From assembly GCA_036275365.1 (NCBI GenBank), contig DASUDX010000049.1, forward strand, positions 1 through 21,662: DNA of 21,662 bases. The letters run 5' to 3'. The DNA is from DASUDX01 sp036275365 (GTDB lineage Bacteria; Pseudomonadota; Gammaproteobacteria; Nevskiales; Nevskiaceae). Position 1 is the stretch's first letter, and each line of letters starts with the position of its first letter. The notes beneath the pieces were generated by a model. That model did no database searches. It was not told where the DNA came from and saw nothing but the letters and a program-made list of their open reading frames with translations. The translations under genes were made by a program, and so were the position numbers. Positions 15,124 through 21,662 of this stretch are shown one piece after another.

Positions 15124-15591
15124 ATGCGGGTGCGCCTGATCGCCATCGGCACCCGCATGCCGGAGTGGGTGGAGACGGCGGTGGCGGACTACGCCGGCCG
15201 CCTGCCGCGCGAGCTCAAGCTCGAGGTGGTCGAACTGCCGCTGGAACCGCGTGGCAAGAACGCGGATATCCCCCGCCTCAAGCAGGCCGAGGGCGAGCGC
15301 CTGCTCAAGGCGGCCGGCAGCGCTCGCCGCATCGTGCTCGATGAGCGCGGCAGCGCCTGGAGCAGCGCCGAGCTGGCCCAGCGGCTGGAGCGCTGGAAGC
15401 AGGACGGCCGCGATCTCGCCTGGCTGGTCGGCGGGCCCGATGGCCATGCCCCCGAGGTGCTGGCCCAGGCCGAGGCGCAGTGGTCGCTGTCGCGCCTGAC
15501 CCTGCCGCATCCGCTGGTGCGGGTGCTGCTGGCCGAACAGCTCTACCGCGCCTGGAGCCTGGGCGCCCATCATCCCTACCACCGCGCCTGA
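15124..15591 (+). CDS. rlmH: 23S rRNA (pseudouridine1915-N3)-methyltransferase
   Basis: RlmH is a SPOUT methyltransferase that puts a methyl group on pseudouridine 1915 in helix 69 of 23S rRNA in assembled 70S ribosomes. The 155-residue length equals the E. coli protein. The start MRVRLIAIGTRMPEWVETAVADYAGRLP is typical, LVGGPDGHAPEV is the SAM-binding loop of the trefoil knot, and the C-terminus LPHPLVRVLLAEQLYRAWSLGAHHPYHRA is the family signature. It follows rsfS by four bases, the usual pairing in bacteria. In many relatives pbpA/mrdA and rodA come next; here the operon ends and a minus-strand gene converges, with 18 bases between the stop codons and no clear terminator in them. Confidence 0.96.
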   Translation: MRVRLIAIGTRMPEWVETAVADYAGRLPRELKLEVVELPLEPRGKNADIPRLKQAEGERLLKAAGSARRIVLDERGSAWSSAELAQRLERWKQDGRDLAWLVGGPDGHAPEVLAQAEAQWSLSRLTLPHPLVRVLLAEQLYRAWSLGAHHPYHRA

Positions 15592-15609
15592 GCGGCGGGT
15601 CTGCCCTGT

Positions 15610-16236
15610 TCAGCGCGGCAGCACCAGATCGAACCGGGCCGCCCAGGGCGTGGCGGGCTCGGCCTGGGCCAGGAACTCCGCCTGCACGGTTCGCGCCTGC
15701 TCGGCACTGAGCCGGCGGAACAGGCCATCGAGCGCGTTCTGCGGGTCGCCGGCCACATAGAGCTGGGTGGTCAGGCGCAGGCCCTCGGCGGTCTGCACCT
15801 GCAGGTGGATATGCGGGGTGCGGCCGGGGTAGGGCACCGGCTTGAGCGCACGAAAGGCATAGCGACCCTGCTCATCGCAGACGGTCTGCCCATAGCCCTG
15901 GAAGCGCCCGTCCCGCTCGCCCGCGGCCGCATCCAGCGGGTGGTGATAGCGGCCCCGCGCATCGCACTGCCAGAGCTCGATGCGCGCCCCGGCGAGCGGG
16001 CGACCGCTCACCTCCAGCACCTGTCCGCTCAGCGCCACCGCCTCGCCCTCGGCGGCGGGCAGGCCGGCGCGCTGCATCAGATCGGCATCGGTCTCGGCGG
16101 GCAGCGGGTCCGGGTAGAAGGGCCCGGCGGTCTGCCGCGCGGTGGGCAGGCGCAACGCGCCCCAGGCGGCGGGAAGCAACCCGGTGGCGAGCAGACCCAC
16201 GGTGGTCTGCAGCAGCTGTCGGCGTCGCGGAATCAT
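15610..16236 (-). CDS. Tat-exported intradiol ring-cleavage dioxygenase-like protein
   Basis: This 208-residue protein starts with MIPRRRQLLQTTVGLLATGLLPAAWG, a twin-arginine-type signal (RRRQLL followed by a hydrophobic core). The mature part carries the non-haem Fe(III) ligand set of intradiol dioxygenases: Tyr97 (WQCDARGRYHHP), Tyr136 (KPVPYPGRTPHIH), His142 and His144. The order matches the protocatechuate 3,4-dioxygenase beta chain, but the protein is shorter and exported, like the uncharacterised periplasmic members. ATG 16236 is fixed by GGGAG six bases upstream (plus-strand 16243-16247). It lies 31 bases after rmuC and is likely co-transcribed with it. No aromatic catabolism genes are around, so the substrate (a catechol, siderophore or polyphenol) is open. 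Confidence 0.8.
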   Translation of the reverse strand: MIPRRRQLLQTTVGLLATGLLPAAWGALRLPTARQTAGPFYPDPLPAETDADLMQRAGLPAAEGEAVALSGQVLEVSGRPLAGARIELWQCDARGRYHHPLDAAAGERDGRFQGYGQTVCDEQGRYAFRALKPVPYPGRTPHIHLQVQTAEGLRLTTQLYVAGDPQNALDGLFRRLSAEQARTVQAEFLAQAEPATPWAARFDLVLPR

Positions 16237-16267
16237 CGGGGGCTCCCGGAAGATGGAAAAACACCCT

Positions 16268-17740
16268 TCATGGAACCTCGCCGCGGGCCGTCGGTTCCGC
16301 GGCCGGCTCCGGCAGGGCTTCTGCCGCCGGGTCCAGCCGCCACTGCTTGGCCAGACGCTCCACCGGCTCGGCACTGGCCAGCTCCTCGCCGCTGGCGGCG
16401 CGCAGATCCTGGAAGCGTCGCGCGCTCACCAGCACCCGCGACTCCAGCGAGCCGGTGGCCTCGTTGTACGACTTCACCGCGGCATCCAGCCCGCGGCCGA
16501 CCTTGTTCCAGTGCTCGGCCAGCTTGCGCAGGCGCTCGTGCAGCTCGCGGCCGAGCGCCGAGATCGCCTGGGCGTTGCGCGCCAGCGCTTCCTGGCGCCA
16601 GCCGTAGGCGACGGCCTTGAGCAGGGCGATCAAGGTGGTCGGGCTGGCCGGAATGACCCGGCTCTCGGCGCCGAACTCGATCAGCTCCGGATCCTGGGCC
16701 AGCGCGGCGGAGAAGAAGGCCTCGCCCGGAACGAACAGCACCACGAACTCCGGGCTGGGATCGAACTGTTCGAAATAGGCCTTGCGCGAGAGCTGGCTGA
16801 TATGGGCGCGCACCTGCTGGGCGTGACGCTGCAGCAGGGCCTCGCGCGCCGTCTCGTCGCGGGCTTCCACCGCACCGAGGTAGGCATCGAGCGGTGCCTT
16901 GGCATCCACCACGATCTGCCGGCCGCCGGGCAGGCGCACCACCAGATCCGGGCGCTGGCGTCCCTCGTCGCCGTCCTGGCTGACCTGCTCGTCGAAGTCG
17001 CAGTGCTCCAGCATGCCGGCCATCTCCACCACCCGCTTGAGCTGCACCTCGCCCCAGCGGCCACGGGCGCTGGGCTGGCGCAGCGCCTTGACCAGGCTCG
17101 CCGTCTCGGCGTGCAGGCGTGGCAGGTCCGACTCCACCAGCCCGCGCACCTGCTGGCTGAGCGCCTCATAGGCCCCGACCCGGGCCCGCTCCAGCTCGCC
17201 AAGCTTGCCGTCGAACTGGGCCAGCCGTTCCTGGATCGGCCGGGTCAGCGCCTCGATCGCCTTGTGCCGCTCGCCGAGATCCTGCTGGGCGCCCTGCTGG
17301 AAACGCAGCAGCGACTCGCGCGCCAGGGTCAGGAAGCTTTCGCTGTTGGCCTTGAGCGCCTCGGCCGAGAGCCCCTTGAAGGCATCGGCGAGCTGGGTGC
17401 GCGCCTGTTCCAGCAGGCTCTGCTGGGCCTCGAAGGCCCGCTGCTGCTGGGCCACCCGCTCGAGCAGGCGGGCATTCTCCTCGGCCTGGGTTTGCCCCTG
17501 GTGTTGGGCCTGGGCACGCAGGGCGGTGAGCTCGGCCAGGGTCTCGCGCTGGCGCTGCGCCCATTGCGCGGCCTCGGCGCCCTGCAGCAGGGCCTCGCGC
17601 TCGGCCTGCTCGCGGGTGGCCTGGGCGGCCGCCAGTGCCGCCTGCTGCGCCGCGAGCTGCCGGCGCGCCCGCCACAGCAGCACGGCCAGCACCGCGGCGA
17701 GAGCCAGCGCCAGCACCAGCAGAAGGGGATCGGCAGTCAT
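16268..17740 (-). CDS. rmuC: DNA recombination protein RmuC
   Basis: RmuC is a membrane-anchored coiled-coil protein with a nuclease-like domain that limits recombination at inverted repeats; its biochemical activity is poorly known. The 490-residue protein (E. coli 475) has one N-terminal transmembrane helix (residues about 5-22), then a Gln/Ala/Glu-rich coiled coil to about residue 150. The RmuC domain shows VKALRQPSARGRWGEVQLKR, the PD-(D/E)xK-like stretch RPDLVVRLPGGRQIVVDAKAPL, FVPGEAFFSAAL, TTLIALLKAVAYGWRQE and HWNKVGRGLDAAVKSYNEATGSLESRVL. ATG 17740 lies four bases after the stop of the upstream membrane protein gene; an in-frame ATG at 17758 would overlap it by 14 bases. Neither start has a good Shine-Dalgarno, so coupled translation is likely. 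Confidence 0.93.
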   Translation of the reverse strand: MTADPLLLVLALALAAVLAVLLWRARRQLAAQQAALAAAQATREQAEREALLQGAEAAQWAQRQRETLAELTALRAQAQHQGQTQAEENARLLERVAQQQRAFEAQQSLLEQARTQLADAFKGLSAEALKANSESFLTLARESLLRFQQGAQQDLGERHKAIEALTRPIQERLAQFDGKLGELERARVGAYEALSQQVRGLVESDLPRLHAETASLVKALRQPSARGRWGEVQLKRVVEMAGMLEHCDFDEQVSQDGDEGRQRPDLVVRLPGGRQIVVDAKAPLDAYLGAVEARDETAREALLQRHAQQVRAHISQLSRKAYFEQFDPSPEFVVLFVPGEAFFSAALAQDPELIEFGAESRVIPASPTTLIALLKAVAYGWRQEALARNAQAISALGRELHERLRKLAEHWNKVGRGLDAAVKSYNEATGSLESRVLVSARRFQDLRAASGEELASAEPVERLAKQWRLDPAAEALPEPAAEPTARGEVP

Positions 17741-17744
17741 CGGG

Positions 17745-18047
17745 TCAGCATCGGGCATCGGTCAGCACGGGAACCTCGAGGCGGCGCAGCCAGGGCCCCA
17801 GCCAGCGCAGGGCGATCAGGTTCAGCACCAGCCCGAGGTTGTAGAGCATCACCGCCAGCATCGCCAGTCCGAGCAGGGTGGCGGCGATCAGCGGATGGGC
17901 GAGGCAGGCGGCGAGCCCCAGCACAGCCACCAGTGCCACCCCGATCTCCGGCTGGGCCCGCCACCGCTGGCGGATGCGCTCGAGCGCGCGCAGCAGGGGG
18001 AGGGGCGAGGGCAGGGCAGCGGCGGGATGAACAGGATTGGCGGTCAT
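17745..18047 (-). CDS. Small two-helix membrane protein
   Basis: I do not recognise this 100-residue protein. After a proline-rich, basic N-terminus (residues 1-35) comes a hydrophobic region GVALVAVLGLAACLA and LIAATLLGLAMLAVMLYNLGLVLNLIALRW, best read as two transmembrane helices joined by a short HP turn, followed by a basic segment LRRLEVPV and a C-terminal Cys. GGAG six bases before ATG 18047 (plus-strand 18054-18057) supports translation, and codon use fits its neighbours. The stop lies four bases before the preferred rmuC start, so the two are probably an operon; a role next to membrane-anchored RmuC is possible but not shown. Confidence 0.75.
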   Translation of the reverse strand: MTANPVHPAAALPSPLPLLRALERIRQRWRAQPEIGVALVAVLGLAACLAHPLIAATLLGLAMLAVMLYNLGLVLNLIALRWLGPWLRRLEVPVLTDARC

Positions 18048-18086
18048 GGGGGACTCCGGTGGGGAGCCCTGTTATCGCAGGCCGCT

Positions 18087-18103
18087 GGCTCAATTCCTGA
18101 GCC
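18087..18103. other. Inverted repeat in the divergent gap before the TIR unit
   Basis: GGCTCA (18087-18092) pairs with TGAGCC (18098-18103) around ATTCC, extendable by wobble pairs. A second stem, CACCAG (18134-18139) with CTGGTG (18147-18152), encloses GCTTTTT. Both lie in the 262-base gap between the divergent small membrane protein gene and the 139-aa gene, where promoters for both directions must be. They could be operator sites or hairpins. No convincing -35/-10 pair was found on either strand. Confidence 0.4.
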
Positions 18104-18309
18104 GGTAGCGGACCGTGGCCGCGTTCCGGGCTCCACCAGGCTTTTTCTGGTGAGGAAGGCCAGTCATCGCAGGCTAATGAGAGAAACGCCGAACTCGCGG
18201 GCCGGGCGGTGGCACCGTCGGCTGCTCATGGCGATCCCGACATGGCACTCTGCAGACACAAGCCGGGCCAGGAACGGCGTGGCAGCCTCACTTTCAACGG
18301 AGCGTGGTC

Positions 18310-18729
18310 ATGCCCGATACCGTCAGCTGGTTCAAGCTCAAGAGCAAGGGCTCGACCCAGATCGTCCTCCAGCTCGATCCTGAAAACCCCGCGGCCAACG
18401 GGGTCTACCAGGATGAGGACAAGGCCGGGCTCGCCCACAACGGCGATACCTTGACGGTGGTCTGCAGCGATGGCTACAAGATCACCGACTTCCAGTTCAA
18501 TGGGTACGCGGCTGGCGTGTCTCCGCCCGGCCTGAGCGTGGAGATCGACGGCGACGCCTTCGTGGCAACGGTCACCGACATCAGCCAGGTGCCGCTGGTC
18601 TCGGCGACGACCCAAACGGGCTATGTCTACACCCTCCGCCTGAAGAACAAGGGCAGCGGGGACTGTTTCACGGTCGATCCGATTCTGGGTCAGGATCCGT
18701 CGGGGCCGGACATCATCCGGTTGAACTAG
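18310..18729 (+). CDS. Hypothetical 139-aa protein upstream of the TIR gene
   Basis: I do not recognise this protein with certainty. It has 139 residues, no signal peptide and no transmembrane helix, and reads as beta-strand rich and acidic: alternating strands such as TQIVLQL, DTLTVVCS, LSVEIDGDAFVATVT and YVYTLRLKNKG. The DP-containing C-terminus (TVDPILGQDPSGPDII) faintly recalls the small DP-EP family (Pfam PF08985), which is weak. ATG 18310 is set by GGAG at 18299-18302, seven bases upstream. The stop is 12 bases before the TIR gene start, so the pair is very likely one transcript. Two Cys residues are present (TVVCSDG, SGDCFT). By eye the codons are less GC-saturated than in neighbouring genes, which may hint at transfer, though this was not counted. 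Confidence 0.75.
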   Translation: MPDTVSWFKLKSKGSTQIVLQLDPENPAANGVYQDEDKAGLAHNGDTLTVVCSDGYKITDFQFNGYAAGVSPPGLSVEIDGDAFVATVTDISQVPLVSATTQTGYVYTLRLKNKGSGDCFTVDPILGQDPSGPDIIRLN

Positions 18730-18741
18730 TCGCGGCCGCGG

Positions 18742-20676
18742 ATGGCCGCGCCACCAGAGACGGGCGACGCGATGGCGACACCGACTCGCTACTGGGCTTT
18801 CCTCAGCTACGCCCATGCCGACGAGGCCTGGGCGCGCTGGCTGCACCGCGCGCTGGAGCGCTATCGCCTGCCAGCTCGTGTGCGCGAGACCGCCGCCGGT
18901 CTTCCGCCACGGCTGTATCCGGTTTTCCGTGACCGTGACGAGCTGTCCACCTCCCCGCATCTGGCCCAGGCGCTGATCGACGCCATGGCCGCGTCGGAGA
19001 GCCTGGTGGTGCTGTGTTCACCGGCCGCGGCCCGCTCGCGCTGGGTCAATGAGGAGATCCGGCAGTTCAAGCAGATGGGCCGGGCCCACCGCATCTTTCT
19101 GGTGATCGTCGACGGTGAGCCCGGCGATGCCGACCGCGAGTGCTTTCCGCCGGCCCTGCATCAGCGCATCGGGCCGGATGGACCGACGACCCGGCAGGAG
19201 GATGAGTTCGTTGCCGCTGATCTGCGTCCGGGCAAGGATGGCAGGACCGACGCCAAGCTCAAGATCATCGCCGGCATCCTCGGCCTGCGCTTCGATGACC
19301 TGAAGCAGCGCGACCTCGCCGCCCGCCAGGCGCGCACGACCCTGGTGGCCGGGCTGGCGGTGGCGGTTGCCGCCGTGACCACCGGACTCGCGGTGCTGGC
19401 GGTGGAGGCGCGACGCTCCGCAGAGCTGCGCCGGGATCAGGCCGAGCAGCTGATCGGCTACATGCTCGGTGATCTTCGCGAGAAGCTGCTGCCCCTGGGC
19501 AAACTCGACATTCTCGGCGATGTTGGCGACCAGGCCGTGCAGTACTTTGGATCGATGCCGGCCCGCGAGCTCACCGAGGAGGAGCTGGTCGCCCGGATGA
19601 AGTCGAGCTGGCAGATTGGCGAGGTGCGCATCGCCAGCGGCGATCTGGAGGGGGCGCGCCGTGTTCTGGATCAGGCCCTCGGCGATGCCCGCAAGCGGGT
19701 GCAGGATCGGCCGGACGATGCAGAGCGACTGTTCCAGCTGGGCCAGATCGCCTTCTGGCGGGGGGAGGCCGACTTCAAGAGGGGTCGTCCAGAGCAGGCG
19801 CTGCCCTATCTTCAGGAGTATGCGGAGGCGGCGTCGCGGGTGGCCCGCCTGGTGCCCAGCGCCGAGAACCGCATGGAGCAGGCAGCCGCCCAGACCAATA
19901 TTGCCGTGCTGCTGAACCAGCTCGGCGAGCCGGAGCAGGCCTTGCCGCTGCTCCAGAAGACCGAGGCTGAGCTGCGGGGCCTGCTGGAGGACGATCCGGA
20001 CCGCGAGGAGCGCCTGTCGCTGCTGCGCCAGATCCTGGGCTGGCAGGCGGCGGCGCTGGAGAATCTCCAGCGCCGGGATGAGACCCGCGAGATCCGGCGC
20101 GAGATCGTTCGCATCATGCGGGCGCTGGCCCAGCGCTCCCCGGACAACTGGATCTGGCAGACCGAGCTCGCCAAGGAGCTGCAGCATTTCGCTCTGGCCG
20201 GCGCCGACCCCTATGCGGGGGGTGGGGAGGCGCTGGCGGCTATTGAAGAGGCGGTGAGCCGGCTGCGGGCTGCGCACCAGCACGACCCCGCCAACGCGGT
20301 CTGGCAGCTGCATCTGGCCGGCGCGATACGCACGCATGCGGGCTTCTTCTGGAAGACCGGGGATTCTCGTGCGCCAGCCCTGATGCAGGCCGCCCTGGAG
20401 ACGACGCTCGATCTTCTCGAACGCCACTCGGATCTGCAGGGGGGGCGAAAGGAGCTCGGCCGATGTCTGCAGATGGTGACCGCGGCGGACCGCGGCGGCG
20501 CGCTCCCGCCCACCCTGCGGCAGCGTCTGCTGCTGCTCTACCGCCGCAACCCAGCGTGGTTTCCACTGCCTCCGACGGAGATCACCACGCTCTGCGCGCT
20601 GGGCCTGGGGGGCGAGGTCCTCGGCGCGGGTCCGCTCGGCTGCCCGTCCCCGACGGCAACCCGGCCTGCCTCCTGA
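18742..20676 (+). CDS. TIR domain - transmembrane - TPR protein
   Basis: The 644-residue protein has an N-terminal TIR domain (TIR_2 type, residues about 17-150): YWAFLSYAHADEAW, FRDRDELSTSPHLAQALIDAMA (from residue 62), SLVVLCSPAAARSRWVNEEIRQF. In this last motif Glu105, four residues after Trp101, is at the position of the catalytic glutamate of TIR NAD hydrolases. A connector (VDGEPGDADRECFPPAL, KLKIIAGILGLRFDDLKQRD) leads to one transmembrane helix (about 200-222), then a conserved juxtamembrane stretch AEQLIGYMLGDLREKLLPLGKLD. Residues about 275-590 are helical TPR-like repeats. The start could also be ATG 18772 (MATPTRYWAFLSY). Topology: TIR inside, TPRs outside (periplasm) if the helix spans once, otherwise unclear. 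It forms a pair with the 139-aa gene. TIR proteins can act in phage defence by NAD depletion; activity here is inference. Confidence 0.85.
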   Translation: MAAPPETGDAMATPTRYWAFLSYAHADEAWARWLHRALERYRLPARVRETAAGLPPRLYPVFRDRDELSTSPHLAQALIDAMAASESLVVLCSPAAARSRWVNEEIRQFKQMGRAHRIFLVIVDGEPGDADRECFPPALHQRIGPDGPTTRQEDEFVAADLRPGKDGRTDAKLKIIAGILGLRFDDLKQRDLAARQARTTLVAGLAVAVAAVTTGLAVLAVEARRSAELRRDQAEQLIGYMLGDLREKLLPLGKLDILGDVGDQAVQYFGSMPARELTEEELVARMKSSWQIGEVRIASGDLEGARRVLDQALGDARKRVQDRPDDAERLFQLGQIAFWRGEADFKRGRPEQALPYLQEYAEAASRVARLVPSAENRMEQAAAQTNIAVLLNQLGEPEQALPLLQKTEAELRGLLEDDPDREERLSLLRQILGWQAAALENLQRRDETREIRREIVRIMRALAQRSPDNWIWQTELAKELQHFALAGADPYAGGGEALAAIEEAVSRLRAAHQHDPANAVWQLHLAGAIRTHAGFFWKTGDSRAPALMQAALETTLDLLERHSDLQGGRKELGRCLQMVTAADRGGALPPTLRQRLLLLYRRNPAWFPLPPTEITTLCALGLGGEVLGAGPLGCPSPTATRPAS

Positions 20677-20688
20677 GCGCCCGCCGGG

Positions 20689-21662
20689 TTAGAGGCAGCC
20701 AGAACCCTGGAGGCGGACCAACCCCGCCTGCAATCGCTCGCGCAGGGCGTCGCGCAGCGAGGCCGGGGCCAGCACCTGCACCTCGGGCACCTGGCGCAGC
20801 AGATCCATCAGCAGCTCCTCCTCACGCGAGTAGGGCAGGCGCCGGCGCAGCCGGCCATCGGCCAGGCGCTGGTCCTGCTGCTGCGGATGCCAGTTCTCCT
20901 CGGCCAGCCACTCGGCGGCGCGGGCGCTGAACTCCAGCTCCGCCCAGGCAACCGGCGCGCCGGCAAAGATCCCGTAGCTGGCCCCCAGTTCCGGGTCGAG
21001 GCGGGCCTGGGGCAGGTCGAGCGCAGCGGTCTCCAGCCGGTCGATGGCGCTCAGCCGCTCCACCGCGAAGGTGCGCAGCCCCTCGCGCTGATGACACCAG
21101 GCATCGAGATACCAGCGGTCACGGTAGAGAGTCAGCCGCTGCGGGGAGAGCTCGCGCGGGGCGGGATCGGTCTCGCCGCGGCCACGGCCGCGATAGCGCA
21201 CGCGCAGGCGCTGGCGTGCCACCAGCGCCTCGCACACTGGACCGAAGCCCGGGCCCGGATCGCGGCCCTGACTGGCGATCACCCGCAGGCGTTGGCGCCA
21301 GTCGCTGCCCGCGGCGACCGGCAGCAGCTGTTCGAGCCGCTGGCGGAAGGGCGCCAGTCCGCGCGCCAGCAGGCCGCTGGGTTCGCGCTGGGCCAGCGCA
21401 TCGAGGGTGAGCAGGGCGGCGACTTCCTCGGCGCTGAGCCAGAGCCCGGGCAGCTCATGCAGGGCCTCGCCCTCATAGCGATAGCCGCCCTGCTCGCGGT
21501 CGTAATGCAGGGGGGCGCCGAGCTGATCGCGCAGCTGGGTGATCAGCCGCACCGCGGTGGCACGCGAGCAGCCCAGCTCCTCCTGGATCCGCTGCAGGGG
21601 CAGGGCGGTGCGTCGCCCGGCGAGCAGGCGATGCAGCTGGAACAGCCGGTCAGCGCGGCTCA
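20689..21662 (-). CDS. HTH-WYL domain transcription factor, 5' end cut by one base
   Basis: This is a YafY/PafC-type regulator: an N-terminal winged helix-turn-helix, then a WYL ligand-sensing domain and a WCX C-terminal part. The reading frame is open to the window edge, where the minus strand begins TG-AGC-CGC-GCT-GAC; one missing A would make ATG and give MSRADRLFQLHRLL, the standard family start, so the full protein should have 324 residues. The HTH is LPLQRIQEELGCSRATAVRLI with the wing YDREQGGYRYE. The WYL motif is in RDRWYLDAWC (Trp184-Tyr185-Leu186), with the conserved arginines in GLRTFAVERLSAI. It converges on the TIR gene with 12 bases between the stops. WYL proteins control defence, DNA damage and other genes; the target is unknown. 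Confidence 0.9.
   Translation of the reverse strand, partial: SRADRLFQLHRLLAGRRTALPLQRIQEELGCSRATAVRLITQLRDQLGAPLHYDREQGGYRYEGEALHELPGLWLSAEEVAALLTLDALAQREPSGLLARGLAPFRQRLEQLLPVAAGSDWRQRLRVIASQGRDPGPGFGPVCEALVARQRLRVRYRGRGRGETDPAPRELSPQRLTLYRDRWYLDAWCHQREGLRTFAVERLSAIDRLETAALDLPQARLDPELGASYGIFAGAPVAWAELEFSARAAEWLAEENWHPQQQDQRLADGRLRRRLPYSREEELLMDLLRQVPEVQVLAPASLRDALRERLQAGLVRLQGSGCL

Noticed and set aside
16142..18100. Long plus-strand frame opposite rmuC and the dioxygenase
   Set aside because: It covers three well-supported minus-strand genes and has no recognisable domain of its own.
18210..18225. Sigma54-like site TGGCACCGTCGGCTGC before the 139-aa gene
   Set aside because: The GG and GC elements are one base too far apart for a -24/-12 promoter and the TT before GC is missing.

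Overview
The window is chromosomal DNA of a GC-rich gammaproteobacterium. This rests on the proA-nadD-rsfS-rlmH block led by holA, a DUF1302 outer-membrane protein, an MddA-type membrane methyltransferase and RmuC. No rRNA or tRNA gene, IS element, integrase or CRISPR array was seen. A REP-like hairpin of the GTAGG(A/G)GCGGCC type at the left edge would suit a relative of the Xanthomonadales/Chromatiales, but that placement is inference.

Layout. (1) 1-62: two copies of a GC-rich repeat, one of them a perfect hairpin. (2) 63-1376 (-): UDP-glucose 6-dehydrogenase, divergent from (3) 1501-4677 (+): a bifunctional proline utilisation protein PutA without the N-terminal repressor domain. (4) 4778-7029 (+): an MddA-like membrane methyltransferase whose 3' end overlaps a GlpD-type glycerol-3-phosphate dehydrogenase. 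(5) 7269-11344 (+): a Pla-1/cef-type lipoprotein lipase followed closely by a DUF1302 beta-barrel, ending in a strong hairpin. (6) 11418-15591 (+): the housekeeping run holA, proA, nadD, rsfS, rlmH (DNA polymerase III delta, proline synthesis, NAD synthesis, ribosome silencing, 23S rRNA methylation). (7) 15610-18047 (-): a three-gene set transcribed as a small two-helix membrane protein, rmuC, and a Tat-exported intradiol dioxygenase-like protein; it converges on rlmH. (8) 18310-20676 (+): a 139-aa protein of unknown function followed 12 bases later by a large TIR - transmembrane - TPR protein. (9) 20689-21662 (-): a WYL-domain transcription factor converging on the TIR gene; its start codon misses the window by one base.

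Functional reading. Most of the window is ordinary metabolism and translation housekeeping. The least explained parts are the TIR two-gene unit, which looks like a candidate membrane-anchored NAD-targeting sensor/effector, and RsfS, which carries a histone-H1-like Lys/Ala/Pro tail of about 90 residues not typical of the family. The lipase/DUF1302 pair and the exported dioxygenase behind rmuC are secondary points of interest. All functional calls come from reading motifs by eye; no database search was run.
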